Numbered from the stretch's first letter, positions 21,619-30,349 are shown. The stretch is DNA of 64,000 bases from Bradyrhizobium betae (GCF_004123905.1 NZ_MZXW01000055.1:62001-126000); one strand, 5' to 3'. Program-made: numbers and translations. Notes: generated by a model not told the origin, from the sequence alone.

Positions 21619-22251
21619 ATGCTGGGCATTCACGAAATCTGGCTCTTCATCCTGTCAGGCATCCTGCTCAATATCACGCCGGGGCCTGATACGGTCTATG
21701 TGATCGGTCGCAGCATGCAGATGGGCTGGCGGGGCGGCGCCGCCGCGGCGCTCGGCATCAGTTGCGGCTGCTTTTTCCACGTCGTGGGCGCTGCGATCGG
21801 CCTTTCGGCCCTGCTGATGGCTTCATCCACCGCGTTCTCGATCCTGAAGCTGGCCGGCGCGGCCTATCTCGTCGTGACAGGACTCCAGATGCTGTGGTCA
21901 CGCCCGGTGCTCGCATCCGCCATCGACGAGCCGGTGCGAAGCTCGCTGCGGCGGGTCTTCCTCCAGGGCGTCTTCACCAATGCGCTCAATCCCAAGGTCG
22001 CGCTGTTCTTCCTGGCCTTCCTGCCGCAATTCGTCGCAGCCGATGCCCCGCACAAGCCACTCGCCTTCCTGACGCTCGGCCTGATCTTCATCTTTACGGG
22101 GACGCTGTGGTGCCTGGTGCTGGCCGCGTTCGCGGCGAAGGCCGCCAATCGGCTGCGCAGCTCCGAGGGCGCGATCGCCTGGGTCAACCGCGCGCTCGGC
22201 GGCCTCTTCATCTATCTCGGCATCCGCGTCGCCATGCTGGAGACGCGGTAG
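21619..22251 (+). CDS. LysE-family amino-acid exporter
   Basis: A 210-residue inner-membrane protein with about six hydrophobic segments. The N-terminal signature LLNITPGPDTVYVIGRS is the LysE/RhtB hallmark, and the middle motif GVFTNALNPKVALFFLAFLP is also conserved. Family members export amino acids or homoserine-lactone-like compounds; the substrate cannot be told from sequence. It is divergent from the cyclase gene. Confidence 0.93.
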   Translation: MLGIHEIWLFILSGILLNITPGPDTVYVIGRSMQMGWRGGAAAALGISCGCFFHVVGAAIGLSALLMASSTAFSILKLAGAAYLVVTGLQMLWSRPVLASAIDEPVRSSLRRVFLQGVFTNALNPKVALFFLAFLPQFVAADAPHKPLAFLTLGLIFIFTGTLWCLVLAAFAAKAANRLRSSEGAIAWVNRALGGLFIYLGIRVAMLETR

Positions 22252-22274
22252 CTCATCCGAACGGATGATGGATG

Positions 22275-22366
22275 CGTAAGGTGGGCAAAGGCGCACTTGC
22301 GCCGTGCCCACCACCTCTCTCGATTACAAAAAATGCGTGGGCACGCTTCGCCTTGCCCACCTTACG
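22275..22366. repeat. CGTAAGGTGGGC palindromic repeat
   Basis: The left arm is CGTAAGGTGGGCAAAGGCGC and the right arm GCCTTGCCCACCTTACG. Inner arms GTGCCCAC / GTGGGCAC pair as well. It lies between the convergent lysE-like and tauE-like genes and starts 24 bases after the lysE-like stop. Confidence 0.8.
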
Positions 22367-22374
22367 ATTCTGCC

Positions 22375-23127
22375 TTACGCAAACTCCTTCACCAGCGCGC
22401 TGCCGGCGAGATAAACGCCCAGCAAAATCATCGCGATCAGGAACCAGCGGCGAAACGCTTCCGCCGGCATCCGCGCCCGCACCGACTGGCCGATGAACAT
22501 GCCGGCAAAGGCCATGGCCATGCCGACGGCGCCCGGCACCGCATTGGCCGGCGTCAGCAATCCGCCGGCCGTGAGATTGAAGGCGAGCGCCAATGTCGCG
22601 GTGGTGAAGAACACGCCGAGCGCCTGTACCAGTTCGTCCTTCTCCATGCCGATCGCCTGCATGAACGGCATCGAGGGGATCACCTGCACGCCTGTCGAGG
22701 CCGAGATCACGCCGGTGATCACGCCGACCACGCCGCCGACCCATTTCTCATTCCGAGGGGCGACGCGGAACTGGAATTTGCTCAAGCCGATGATGGCGTA
22801 GATCACCAGCAGGATGCCGAGCACCACGGTGCCGTAGCGTGCATGCGGGCCGGTCAGCGCGCCGGCATTGAGCCAGCAGCCGATCACGGTGCCGATCATC
22901 AGCGGCCACAGCCGCCTCAGGATGTCGCGCAGATGGGGGCCGACAAAAGTCTGCCAGATGTTGGTGACGATGGCGGGCACGATCACGATGGCGATCGCGC
23001 GGCTTGGCGCCATGCTCACGGCGAGCAGGCCCATGGACACGGTCGGCAGGCCGAGCCCGACCACGCCCTTGACGAATCCGGCGACCAGGAACACGGCAGC
23101 GATGACAATGAGAAGCGGGTCGATCAT
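22375..23127 (-). CDS. TauE/SafE-family sulfite/anion exporter
   Basis: A 250-residue polytopic membrane protein with about eight hydrophobic segments. The N-terminal GFVKGVVGLGLPTVSMGLLA and the second-half repeat GVITGVISASTGVQVIPSMP are the two paired family motifs. Members move sulfite, sulfoacetate or similar organic anions. The frame opens at 23370, but the ATG at 23127 starts the first membrane segment. A LysR gene begins 91 bases away on the other strand and may regulate it. Confidence 0.9.
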   Translation of the reverse strand: MIDPLLIVIAAVFLVAGFVKGVVGLGLPTVSMGLLAVSMAPSRAIAIVIVPAIVTNIWQTFVGPHLRDILRRLWPLMIGTVIGCWLNAGALTGPHARYGTVVLGILLVIYAIIGLSKFQFRVAPRNEKWVGGVVGVITGVISASTGVQVIPSMPFMQAIGMEKDELVQALGVFFTTATLALAFNLTAGGLLTPANAVPGAVGMAMAFAGMFIGQSVRARMPAEAFRRWFLIAMILLGVYLAGSALVKEFA

Positions 23128-23218
23128 GTCCGCACATTGACCGAAGCCGCGTGCCGGCACAATCTGAAGGTTACGGAGACAGCCTTCGCTTGCGACGAAG
23201 GCTAGGGAGAAATCCGCC

Positions 23219-24109
23219 ATGCGCTTCGACCTCGTCGACCTCCAGCTCTTCATCGCGGTTGCGGACCAGCGCAGCATCACCCGCGGCGCCGAGCGTTCGC
23301 ACCTGGCGCTGGCCTCGGCCAGTGCGCGCATCAAAGGGCTCGAGGATGCGCTCGGCGTCGCGCTGCTCAAGCGCGGTCGCCGCGGCGTCGAATTGACCGC
23401 GGCCGGCGAGAGCCTGCTCGATCATGCCAGGGTCGTGATCCATCAGATCGACGCCATGCGCGGAGATCTCGCCGGCTTTGCCAGCGGCGTGCGCGCGAGC
23501 GTGCACTTCCTCGCCAACACCTCCGGGCTCTCGGAGCACCTGCCCAAGGCGCTTGCCGGCTTCCTGCGCGAGCATCGCGACGTCGCCATCGACATCGAGG
23601 AGCGCGAGAGCACCGACATCGCCGCCGCCATCACCGCCGGCGCCGCCGATCTCGGCTTTGCTGCCGAGCACGCGCTGCCCGAGCATATCGAGCGCTTTGT
23701 GTTCAGCGAGGACCGTTTGACCCTGGTGACGTCCAAACGCGGTCCGTTCGCCGCCCGCCGCCAGATCGACTTTCAGGAGGCCAACGACTGCGAATTCGTC
23801 GGACTGACCAGCGCCACCGCGCTTCAGATGCATATTTCAAAGCATGCCGCGCGGCTCGGCATGCGCCCGCATTTCCGCGCGCGCCTGCGCGACTTCGATG
23901 CGATCTGCCAGCTGGTCGCTGCCGACGTCGGTGTCGCGCTGGTGCCTGAAGCCGCAGCCCGCCGCTGCGCCAAACTGATGCCACTCGCGATGGTCCGCCT
24001 GCGCGACGCCTGGGCCAACCGGAAGCTCGTGATCTGCGCGCGGAGCTTCAAGACGCTGCCAAGGCCGGCCAAGATGCTGGTGGAGCATTTGAGGGCAGCG
24101 GCGGTGTGA
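23219..24109 (+). CDS. LysR-family transcriptional regulator
   Basis: A 296-residue LysR-type regulator. The winged helix-turn-helix covers about 1-60 (LQLFIAVADQRSITRGAERS, then SARIKGLEDALGVALLKR). The effector-binding domain follows from about 90 to the end. The start ATG at 23219 has a GGGAGA site. It is divergent from the TauE/SafE gene, the usual lay-out for a LysR regulator and its target. Confidence 0.94.
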   Translation: MRFDLVDLQLFIAVADQRSITRGAERSHLALASASARIKGLEDALGVALLKRGRRGVELTAAGESLLDHARVVIHQIDAMRGDLAGFASGVRASVHFLANTSGLSEHLPKALAGFLREHRDVAIDIEERESTDIAAAITAGAADLGFAAEHALPEHIERFVFSEDRLTLVTSKRGPFAARRQIDFQEANDCEFVGLTSATALQMHISKHAARLGMRPHFRARLRDFDAICQLVAADVGVALVPEAAARRCAKLMPLAMVRLRDAWANRKLVICARSFKTLPRPAKMLVEHLRAAAV

Positions 24110-24178
24110 GGGGCCGTGATGTCTTACTTACCCCCTTCATGGGCGGCAGGTTTCCGGCGAAGTTGCTATCATTCTCCA

Positions 24179-24946
24179 CTATCTGGCTCGCGTCCGAAGG
24201 AATTCTTCGAGAGCGTCCAGTCCGCCGGACACGAGATTGGACAGGTTCCTCAGCGTTGGAATAACTCCCTTGTCCTCAAAGAGGCCTCCTTTTGGGAAGG
24301 TTAGCTCAACGGAGACCTCGAAATCTTCCTCAATGACTGGAGGACGATCGAATAAGGCGATGCCTTGCCATCGGTTCGCGTCATTCTGGAGAAGATTACC
24401 TTCGAGAACGTTGCCGTTGGCAATGCGGATTTTCCCTCTGCTGATGGTGGAGAACGAAACGACAGGCAGGATAAAGTTGTGCTTGTCGATGTTATCCAAC
24501 TCTGTGATGGGCCAAATGCCGGAATCTCCGTCCTCATACGGTTTTATTTTGTCACGAATGAACTCTGCGGCGTCTGGGACCGCCTTCTGTATTGCGATGT
24601 AAGCACTGGTGGTTTCGAGCTGCTTCCCTCTGCCAGCAAACGGAAAATAGATGCTTCGATCCCTTGCGTTTCCGGTCGCTGCGCCGACTACTCCCATCGC
24701 CCAGTGATCGAGAGCGGTTCGCAGGTTATGGACTGTGTCTCCGATGATGAGCGCGAAGAACTCAGAGATTGGTCTTTTGGGTCGATAGGCCACATCCCAA
24801 CCCATAAAATCTCTGGGTTTGCCCGGCATTCCTGTGGGGCGACCGATGGAAACCTCGTGCAGTTCTTTGGATAAGGGCGACGAGAAGCTGATGAGTGCAT
24901 TTAGATGTTCGTTCGCTCGTTCAACCTTTAGTCGCGGTCCCTTCAT
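24179..24946 (-). CDS. hypothetical protein, lower-G+C orphan
   Basis: About 255 residues with no family I recognise. It is soluble, with no signal peptide or membrane segment. An H-bearing stretch near residue 75 (GDTVHNLRTALDHWAMG) and the later ELDNIDKHNFILPVVSF are the most conserved-looking parts. Base composition is clearly lower than its neighbours: 24421-24540 is 60 G+C out of 120 by count, against 43 of 60 in 23581-23640 of the LysR gene. That suggests acquisition from another source. The frame opens at 25018; the ATG at 24946 (MKGPRLKVERANEHL) is the better start. Confidence 0.75.
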   Translation of the reverse strand: MKGPRLKVERANEHLNALISFSSPLSKELHEVSIGRPTGMPGKPRDFMGWDVAYRPKRPISEFFALIIGDTVHNLRTALDHWAMGVVGAATGNARDRSIYFPFAGRGKQLETTSAYIAIQKAVPDAAEFIRDKIKPYEDGDSGIWPITELDNIDKHNFILPVVSFSTISRGKIRIANGNVLEGNLLQNDANRWQGIALFDRPPVIEEDFEVSVELTFPKGGLFEDKGVIPTLRNLSNLVSGGLDALEEFLRTRAR

Positions 24947-25057
24947 GATCGGTTCCACCGACAGCGAGGGCCTTGCCGATGATGCCACTGGACGACCTCC
25001 GAGAGACCAAAAGTTCATTCGATTGTTCGTCTGCTTCTCAAAAAATGAGCAAGAACG

Positions 25058-26023
25058 CTACTTCGCCGTCTCCACCCCGGCGTCCTTGATCACCTTCGCC
25101 CACTTCTTGGTCTCATCGGCGATGAAGCTGCGAAAATGCTCCGGCTCGTCGCCGATCAGCGTTGCGCCCTGGGCTGCGAGCTTCTCCTTCACCGCGGGAT
25201 CCGCCATCGCCTTGGTCGCGAGGCCGTGCAGCGCGGTGACGATCTCCTTCGGCGTGCCCTTCGGCGCCACCAGGCCGTACCAGTTCTCGATGCGCAGGTC
25301 GGGAAAACCGGCTTCCGCCATGGTTGGGACATCAGGCGCGGTCGGTGCGCGCTCGGGCGAGCCGACCGCGATCGGCCGCAGGGCGCCGGCCTTGACCTGC
25401 GGCAGCAGCACCGGGAGATCGAGGAAGGTCATCTGCACCTGCTGTCCAAGCAAATCATTCACCGCAGGCGCGGCGCCGCGATAGGGCACGTGCACGATGT
25501 CGATCTTGGCCGTCAGCTTGAACAGCTCGCCGGCGAGATGCGGCAGGCTGCCGGGGCCCGAGGAAGCAAAGTTGAGTTTTCCCGGCTGCGCCCTGGCCAG
25601 CGCAATCAGCTCACTGACGTTTTTCGCCTCCACATTGGTGGCGACGACGAGCATTTCCGGCACGGTCGCAACCAGCGTGATCGGGGTGAGGTCGCTGGCG
25701 GTGTCGTAGGCGACCCGCTCCATGCTCGGGCTGATCGCGAGCGCGCCGGCCGAGGAGATCGCGATGGTGTAGCCGTCAGGCGCGGCCTTGGAGACCGCGT
25801 CGGTGCCGAGCACGCCGCCCTGGCCGGCGCGATTGTCGATCAGCACCGGCTGGCCCGACAATTCCGACATGCGTTGGCCGATCACGCGGGCAATGATGTC
25901 GTTGGGGCCACCGGCCGGGAACGGCACGATCAGCTTGATCGGTTTGGTCGGGAAATTCTGGGCGGAGGCGAGGGTCGGAAACAGCAGCAGGAATGCGAGG
26001 AGCAGCTTACGCCGGTTTTTCAT
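25058..26023 (-). CDS. tripartite tricarboxylate transporter binding protein (TctC/Bug type)
   Basis: A 321-residue periplasmic solute-binding protein. The signal peptide is residues 1-21 (LLLAFLLLFPTLASAQ). The Bug-family fingerprint is complete: KPIKLIVPFPAGGPNDIIAR near the start, then VLIDNRAGQGGVLGTDAV, and VPYRGAAPAVNDLLGQQVQ. Such proteins bind carboxylates. No TctA or TctB membrane gene is nearby, so it is an orphan, as is common for this expanded family. Confidence 0.95.
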   Translation of the reverse strand: MKNRRKLLLAFLLLFPTLASAQNFPTKPIKLIVPFPAGGPNDIIARVIGQRMSELSGQPVLIDNRAGQGGVLGTDAVSKAAPDGYTIAISSAGALAISPSMERVAYDTASDLTPITLVATVPEMLVVATNVEAKNVSELIALARAQPGKLNFASSGPGSLPHLAGELFKLTAKIDIVHVPYRGAAPAVNDLLGQQVQMTFLDLPVLLPQVKAGALRPIAVGSPERAPTAPDVPTMAEAGFPDLRIENWYGLVAPKGTPKEIVTALHGLATKAMADPAVKEKLAAQGATLIGDEPEHFRSFIADETKKWAKVIKDAGVETAK

Positions 26024-26037
26024 GCAGGCTCCCTAAA

Positions 26038-26087
26038 GCATGATCCGGAAAAGTGTGCAGCGGTTTTCCGAGAGGATCATGCGCAAA
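26038..26087. repeat. GCATGATCCGGAAAAGTG palindromic repeat
   Basis: GCATGATCCGGAAAAG and CGGTTTTCCG...GGATCATGC form the two arms of an imperfect 50-base palindrome. It sits between the hisN-like stop and the start of the TctC-type gene. Confidence 0.8.
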
Positions 26088-26096
26088 CGACAGAGG

Positions 26097-26879
26097 CTAA
26101 CCGTTGAGCAGTTTCAGTGCTTCTTCGTGAACCCTGGCGTCGCCGGCTGCGATGATGCGGCCGCCGCCTTGGGCCGGCTTGCCTTCCCACGTCGTGACGA
26201 CGCCGCCGGCGCCGGTCACGATCGGGATCAGGGCTGCGATATCATAAGGCTTCAGCTCGGTCTCGACCACGAGATCGACGTGACCGGCGGCCAGCATGCA
26301 ATAGGAGTAGCAGTCGCCGCCATAGCGCGACAGACGCGCGCCCTTCTCGATGCGGCCGAAGATGGCGCGGTCGCGCTCGTTCATCAGCAGCGGCGAGGTG
26401 GTGTAGCTCGTCGCCTCCGACAGCGAGGCGCAGCGGCGGACCTGGAGCCGGCGCTCACTGGTGGGGCCTTTGTAGTTGGCCGAGCCGTTGTCGCCGGAAA
26501 AGCGCTCGCCGATGAAGGGCTGGTGCATCATGCCGTAGACCGGCGTGCCCTTGTGCAGCAGCGCGATCAGCGTGCCCCAGATCGGAAAGCCGCCGATGAA
26601 GGATTTTGTGCCGTCGATGGGGTCGAGCACCCAGACATAATCGGCGTCCTCGCGCTCATTGCCGAATTCCTCGCCGACGATGCCGTGCTGGGGGAAGCTG
26701 GCCTTGATCAGCCGCCGCATCACCGCCTCGGCGGCGCGGTCGGCCTCCGTCACCGGGTCGAATTCCCTGGTCTTGCTCTTGTCGTCGATCGACAGCGAGG
26801 TGCGGAAGAACGGCAGGATGGTTTCGCCGGAGGCGGTGGCCAGCCGTTCGATGAAGGCGGAGAAGTCGATCACCGTCAC
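26097..26879 (-). CDS. hisN: inositol-monophosphatase-family histidinol phosphatase
   Basis: A 260-residue Mg-dependent phosphatase. Metal-binding motifs are HGIVGEEFG, WVLDPIDGTKSFIGG, and the late VDLVVETELKPYDIAALIPI. In Rhizobiales this subtype acts as histidinol-phosphate phosphatase, the eighth step of histidine synthesis; inositol phosphate is an alternative substrate. A hisC gene about 4 kb away fits loosely. A suhB-type small RNA lies upstream on the opposite strand; that RNA was originally named for its place beside an inositol-monophosphatase gene. Confidence 0.9.
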   Translation of the reverse strand: MTVIDFSAFIERLATASGETILPFFRTSLSIDDKSKTREFDPVTEADRAAEAVMRRLIKASFPQHGIVGEEFGNEREDADYVWVLDPIDGTKSFIGGFPIWGTLIALLHKGTPVYGMMHQPFIGERFSGDNGSANYKGPTSERRLQVRRCASLSEATSYTTSPLLMNERDRAIFGRIEKGARLSRYGGDCYSYCMLAAGHVDLVVETELKPYDIAALIPIVTGAGGVVTTWEGKPAQGGGRIIAAGDARVHEEALKLLNG

Positions 26880-27180
26880 GGCGCATCCTCAAAACGAAAG
26901 TCGGTGAAGCTCGCTCTTGCGTAGCTCAATTCGCCTCGCGCGTGCAGCGCTGTCTTGATTTGCACCCTGGTATTTTGGATGCCCGCGGAGCCCTGCCTCA
27001 TTCGAGCCACCCGCTGGCCAAATATCGATCATAGAGTTGAAAACTTAGTTCCGAACATGCCTTGTTCGTATGCAAACGACTATCAACCCATTGAATTTCC
27101 TTATCAAAGAAACTGAATCTGGGTTTCGCTATAAGCAAATGAGCTATGTGCGTAGTGCATGGGAAACCGCTCAAAAGCCC

Positions 27181-27209
27181 TTGCACTTTGTGCGTCGCGG
27201 CCGCATATT
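27181..27209 (+). promoter_or_regulatory. sigma-70-type promoter of the small RNA
   Basis: A -35 box TTGCAC at 27181-27186 and a -10 box CATATT at 27204-27209 are separated by exactly 17 bases. The predicted start, about seven bases on, places transcription at the beginning of the folded small RNA. Confidence 0.7.
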
Positions 27210-27215
27210 GTTGCG

Positions 27216-27306
27216 GTGCGGTAGCGCTTCTCGCGTTACCGCTGCCCTCCTTGGGCGTTTCCTCCCTAGACTTGGGCCGCTTCTTCATCAGAAGCGGCCC
27301 TTTTTT
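27216..27306 (+). ncRNA. suhB/MmgR-type small RNA (alpha-r8 family)
   Basis: A trans-acting sRNA of about 90 nucleotides. A first hairpin pairs GCGGTA with TACCGC (27219-27242), a small one pairs GCCC with GGGC (27244-27256), and the single-stranded motif TTTCCTCCCT lies at 27258-27267. A strong terminator follows. From memory of the family literature, the ten-base motif is invariant in alpha-r8 RNAs (Rfam suhB, MmgR of Sinorhizobium, which affects polyhydroxybutyrate storage); it can pair with ribosome sites of target messages. The neighbouring inositol-monophosphatase-family gene matches the original context. The exact 5' end is predicted. Confidence 0.85.
27274..27306 (+). terminator. rho-independent terminator of the small RNA
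   Basis: GGGCCGCTTC (27274-27283) and GAAGCGGCCC (27291-27300) form a perfect ten-pair stem with a seven-base loop, followed by six T. Confidence 0.93.
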
Positions 27307-27408
27307 CTTTGGCCTCTATTTTCATTTTACGCGCGCTGAGACGTGAGGCGAAAACGCCTGCGCGCCAATCGCAGCCAGCACGATCTTTCGAAGAAAAAAA
27401 GTTCTCGT

Positions 27409-28383
27409 CTATTCCGCCGCGGCCTGGAACGGGCCGAGATCGCCGAACGGGATCGTGGTCGCGAGCACGTCGGCGAGCACGCCGAAGTCGGACGCGACCT
27501 GGCCGAAGCGCGGACCACGCTCGCGGCGCCGCTCGTCCATGTAGATCGCGCGGTTGAGCTCGAGCTGCACCGCATGCAAGCCGCTCGCGGGGTTGCCGTA
27601 ATGCTCGGTGATGAAGCCGCCGGCATAGGGCTTGTTGCGGCCGATCGAATAGCCGAGCCCGCCCATGGTTTCCTCGACCCGGTCAGGCAGCAGCGGCGTG
27701 CAGCTGGTGCCGTAGCGGTCGCCGATCACGATGTCGGGCCGGCGCGGCTCGTCCCTGCTGACGCCCACCGAGGGCATCGAGTGGCAATCCACCAGCACGA
27801 CGGTGCCGAACATCTGGTGCACCTTGTTGATCAGCCGACGCAGCGCGCGGTGGTAAGGCTTGTACAGCGTTTCGATCCGCGCCAGCGCGTCGTCGACCAG
27901 GATGCGCTCGCGGTAGATCTCCTGGCCGTCGCCGACCACGCGCGGAATGGTGCCGAGGCCGCCGGCGACCCGCATCGAGCGGGTGTTGGCAAAGCTCGGC
28001 AGGCGCCCGGTGAACATGCGCGGGTCGAGCTCATAGGGCTCGCGATTGACGTCGACATAGGAGCGGGGAAAGTTGACCCGCACGGTCGGAAAGCCGCGGT
28101 CGCTGAGATGGCCGATCAGCTCGTCCATGAAGGAATCTTCGGATCGCCGCAACTGCGGCAGGTCGATCCTGGAGGCGCTGAGGAATTCGTCCGGATAGGT
28201 CGAGCCGGAATGGGGCGAGTTGAAGATGACAGGCGCGCGCCATTGGGCGGGCTCCACGATCTCGAAGGCTGGCGACACCTCGCCGTCAAACCGGGTCATC
28301 TTCTCGGGCTTCGTCCCTTCGCCGCACGATCCGGGCCCCGGATCGAATGATTCGGCCGCCTGGCGGCTCTTATGTGTCGTCAT
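27409..28383 (-). CDS. N-formylglutamate amidohydrolase
   Basis: A 324-residue metal-dependent deformylase of the HutG family, which removes formate from N-formylglutamate at the end of one histidine-breakdown route. Motifs are APVIFNSPHSGSTYPDEF, SYVDVNREPYELDPRMF and VVLVDCHSMPS. No other hut genes are in the window, so a role outside histidine breakdown is possible. It is divergent from cpdR. Confidence 0.93.
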   Translation of the reverse strand: MTTHKSRQAAESFDPGPGSCGEGTKPEKMTRFDGEVSPAFEIVEPAQWRAPVIFNSPHSGSTYPDEFLSASRIDLPQLRRSEDSFMDELIGHLSDRGFPTVRVNFPRSYVDVNREPYELDPRMFTGRLPSFANTRSMRVAGGLGTIPRVVGDGQEIYRERILVDDALARIETLYKPYHRALRRLINKVHQMFGTVVLVDCHSMPSVGVSRDEPRRPDIVIGDRYGTSCTPLLPDRVEETMGGLGYSIGRNKPYAGGFITEHYGNPASGLHAVQLELNRAIYMDERRRERGPRFGQVASDFGVLADVLATTIPFGDLGPFQAAAE

Positions 28384-28623
28384 TGTCCGGAATCACAACC
28401 ATTCTGCCAAGCGAAAAGATGTGATCGGCGCTGGAACATGTCTTAACCGTGCGGGCAAGGAGGCGGGGACACGCCAGTGCGGCTCGATTGATTCGGCCCG
28501 CATTCGGGTTCACAAGGAGCCGGCAGCGCGAGCCGCGAGGGTAAAGATTTTCACCCCAAATTTACCCTCTGTCGGGCTTAGTGACCTCTGCTGATATCCT
28601 CTGGGGATTCGACGTTTCCTGCC

Positions 28624-28983
28624 ATGCCCAAAATCCTGCTCGCCGAAGACGACAACGACATGCGCCGTTTCCTGGTCAAGGCGCTGGAAAACGCCGGTTT
28701 TCAGGTCTCGTCCCACGACAACGGCATGGCCGCCTATCAGCGGCTCCGGGAAGAGCCGTTCGAGATGCTGCTGACCGACATCGTGATGCCGGAAATGGAC
28801 GGCATCGAGCTCGCCCGCCGGGCCTCGGAACTCGACCCCGACATCAAGATCATGTTCATCACCGGCTTTGCCGCGGTCGCCCTGAACTCCGATTCGGACG
28901 CCCCCAAGAACGCCAAGGTGCTGTCCAAGCCCGTGCATCTGCGCGAATTGGTCAGCGAAGTGAACAAGATGCTGGCGGCCTAA
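28624..28983 (+). CDS. cpdR: single-domain response regulator CpdR
   Basis: A 119-residue receiver domain with no output domain. The phosphorylated Asp is D52 (LLTDIVMPEMDG), with the acidic pair AEDD at 8-10 and the conserved Lys in LSKPVHLREL. CpdR, when unphosphorylated, brings ClpXP protease to its substrates and controls the cell cycle in Caulobacter and Sinorhizobium. The sequence IKIMFITGFAAVALNSDS is close to known CpdR proteins. The divergent amidohydrolase neighbour is common in related genomes. Confidence 0.93.
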   Translation: MPKILLAEDDNDMRRFLVKALENAGFQVSSHDNGMAAYQRLREEPFEMLLTDIVMPEMDGIELARRASELDPDIKIMFITGFAAVALNSDSDAPKNAKVLSKPVHLRELVSEVNKMLAA

Positions 28984-29057
28984 ATCGGCCCCCTTCCGTC
29001 CTTGCACCGGCTCCCCTGAGCCGTTATAGGGACCCGACCCGATCTAGACGACATCTA

Positions 29058-29132
29058 GGGCGCGTAGCTCAGCGGGAGAGCACTACCTTGACATGGTAGG
29101 GGTCACAGGTTCGATCCCTGTCGCGCCCACCA
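29058..29132 (+). tRNA. tRNA-Val (anticodon GAC)
   Basis: The acceptor arms GGGCGCG and CGCGCCC pair perfectly, followed by A and an encoded CCA end. The D arm is GCTCAGCGGGAGAGC. The anticodon stem CTACC/GGTAG holds loop TTGACAT, anticodon GAC. The T arm is CACAGGTTCGATCCCTGTC. It reads GUC valine codons, and GUU less well. Confidence 0.97.
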
Positions 29133-29234
29133 TCCTTCGCTCGCGATAGCCGAGAGAAGGATGCCACGCCGAAGCCCAGAGGGCGCAGCCGGGCTTGCAG
29201 CCGCGAGCTACGGATCGGCAAGCCCAACCCCTCC

Positions 29235-29753
29235 CTACTTCAGCTCCGTATTCGCCACCGGCATGATGGAGGCGACCGACCAGCCGTTCGCGTCCTGAAC
29301 GTAGGTCTGGCTGATCAGAAATGTATTCTGTTGCGGCGGCTTGCCGGGAAGGCCGCGCGTGAAGACGATCGGCACGAGGACCTGCATCACCTCGTTCGAG
29401 ATCACGGCGACGTGGAATTTCGACATGTCGGGCTCGAGGTGCCAGGTACCCGCGTAGTAGGTCTTGAAGCGATCGGCGACCGCATCACGTCCTCGCGTCT
29501 CGATGCCCCGCGCAAACAACAGCGTGGCCGGCGAATTCCAGAGCAGGGCCTTCACATTGTCCGCGTTGTGCGCATTCTGCGCGGCAATGAATTTTTCGAA
29601 GATCGTCCGTGCCTCCGCATCATTTGCCGCGGCCAGCGCAGGTCCGGCCGACCAGATGGTTACGCCGAAAAAAAGCGCTGCGGCTGCCGCAACATAATGG
29701 CGGCGTGAGAATCGTCGGAGCCTGGAGCCTTGAGACATCTCGGAAGGGGGCAT
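29235..29753 (-). CDS. exported NTF2/SnoaL-like protein
   Basis: About 172 residues. A basic N-terminus (RLRRFSRRHYVAAAAALFFG) leads into a signal segment ending PALAAANDAEA. The mature part has the cone-shaped NTF2/SnoaL pattern: ARTIFEKFIAAQNAHNADNV, then GRDAVADRFKTYY and the closing WSVASIMPV. Family members bind small ligands or act as polyketide-cyclase-like enzymes; no function can be assigned. The ATG at 29753 has a GAGAGG site. Confidence 0.8.
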   Translation of the reverse strand: MPPSEMSQGSRLRRFSRRHYVAAAAALFFGVTIWSAGPALAAANDAEARTIFEKFIAAQNAHNADNVKALLWNSPATLLFARGIETRGRDAVADRFKTYYAGTWHLEPDMSKFHVAVISNEVMQVLVPIVFTRGLPGKPPQQNTFLISQTYVQDANGWSVASIMPVANTELK

Positions 29754-29995
29754 GTTCACCTCTCTTTGGGATGACGATAAACATACCATTGATTGTTTCG
29801 CCGCCTTTTCAGAATCGCATGATCAGCGGTCATCGCCGCATCACGGATGCGTTGGTTCAGGCCATGGTCGGATGCCGCGGGACGTAACGGGCAAACTCTC
29901 GCCGCCAACAACAAGTTGAGTTATCGTTCGTGGCGCCACGGCCGGGATGGCCAACGGCGCGATCCGGGCGGATCACGGTGAAGGGAGTGCGCACG

Positions 29996-30238
29996 ATGCG
30001 GGCGAGCTGTCTTGCCATGGCGATGCTGGCGTTGATGGCATCGCGCACTGACGCTGCGATCATTGACTGGCAAGCCGAGCTCCAGCGCTGCCGCGAACTG
30101 CGGCAGACCATGGCACCGCTGCTTCAGGCCGGCGAGGGCATATCTGCCGTCGGCCGCTCGAACAGGTCCGTCCGCCGTTGCATCTGGATCCAGCGCATGG
30201 CGGTGCGCAGGAAGATCCCCGGCGCGGAGGTGTGGTAG
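29996..30238 (+). CDS. small secreted hypothetical protein
   Basis: About 80 residues. A signal peptide covers about 1-21 (MRASCLAMAMLALMASRTDA). The mature part is Arg-rich with two Cys (ELQRCRELR and VRRCIWIQR), which could form one disulfide. A GGGAG site precedes the ATG at 29996. Nothing else is recognised, and expression is unproven. Confidence 0.5.
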   Translation: MRASCLAMAMLALMASRTDAAIIDWQAELQRCRELRQTMAPLLQAGEGISAVGRSNRSVRRCIWIQRMAVRRKIPGAEVW

Positions 30239-30272
30239 CGCAGCTAGCCAGGCGGCGCTGTTGCCTCAAATC

Positions 30273-30349
30273 CGTCATTGCGAGCGCAGCGAAGCAATCC
30301 AGAGTCTTTCCGCGGAGGGATTCTGGATTGCTTCGCTGCGCTCGCAGAT
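30273..30349. repeat. TCATTGC palindromic repeat with a broken right end
   Basis: The left arm CGTCATTGCGAGCGCAGCG and the right arm CTGGATTGCTTCGCTGCG match the copies at 2730 and 7483, but the right end reads GCTCGCAGATGG instead of GCAATGACG. It is a degenerate copy. Confidence 0.75.

Noticed and set aside
26998..27288. 96-codon minus-strand ORF between hisN and the amidohydrolase gene
   Set aside because: It runs through the small RNA and its terminator on the opposite strand and shows no family features.
27343..28350. 335-codon plus-strand ORF
   Set aside because: It is antisense to the N-formylglutamate amidohydrolase, which has clear motifs.
29131..29230. Possible attachment site at the 3' end of tRNA-Val
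   Set aside because: The bases after the tRNA include a CATCCTTC/GAAGGATG hairpin, but there is no integrase and I saw no second copy of the tRNA end in the window.
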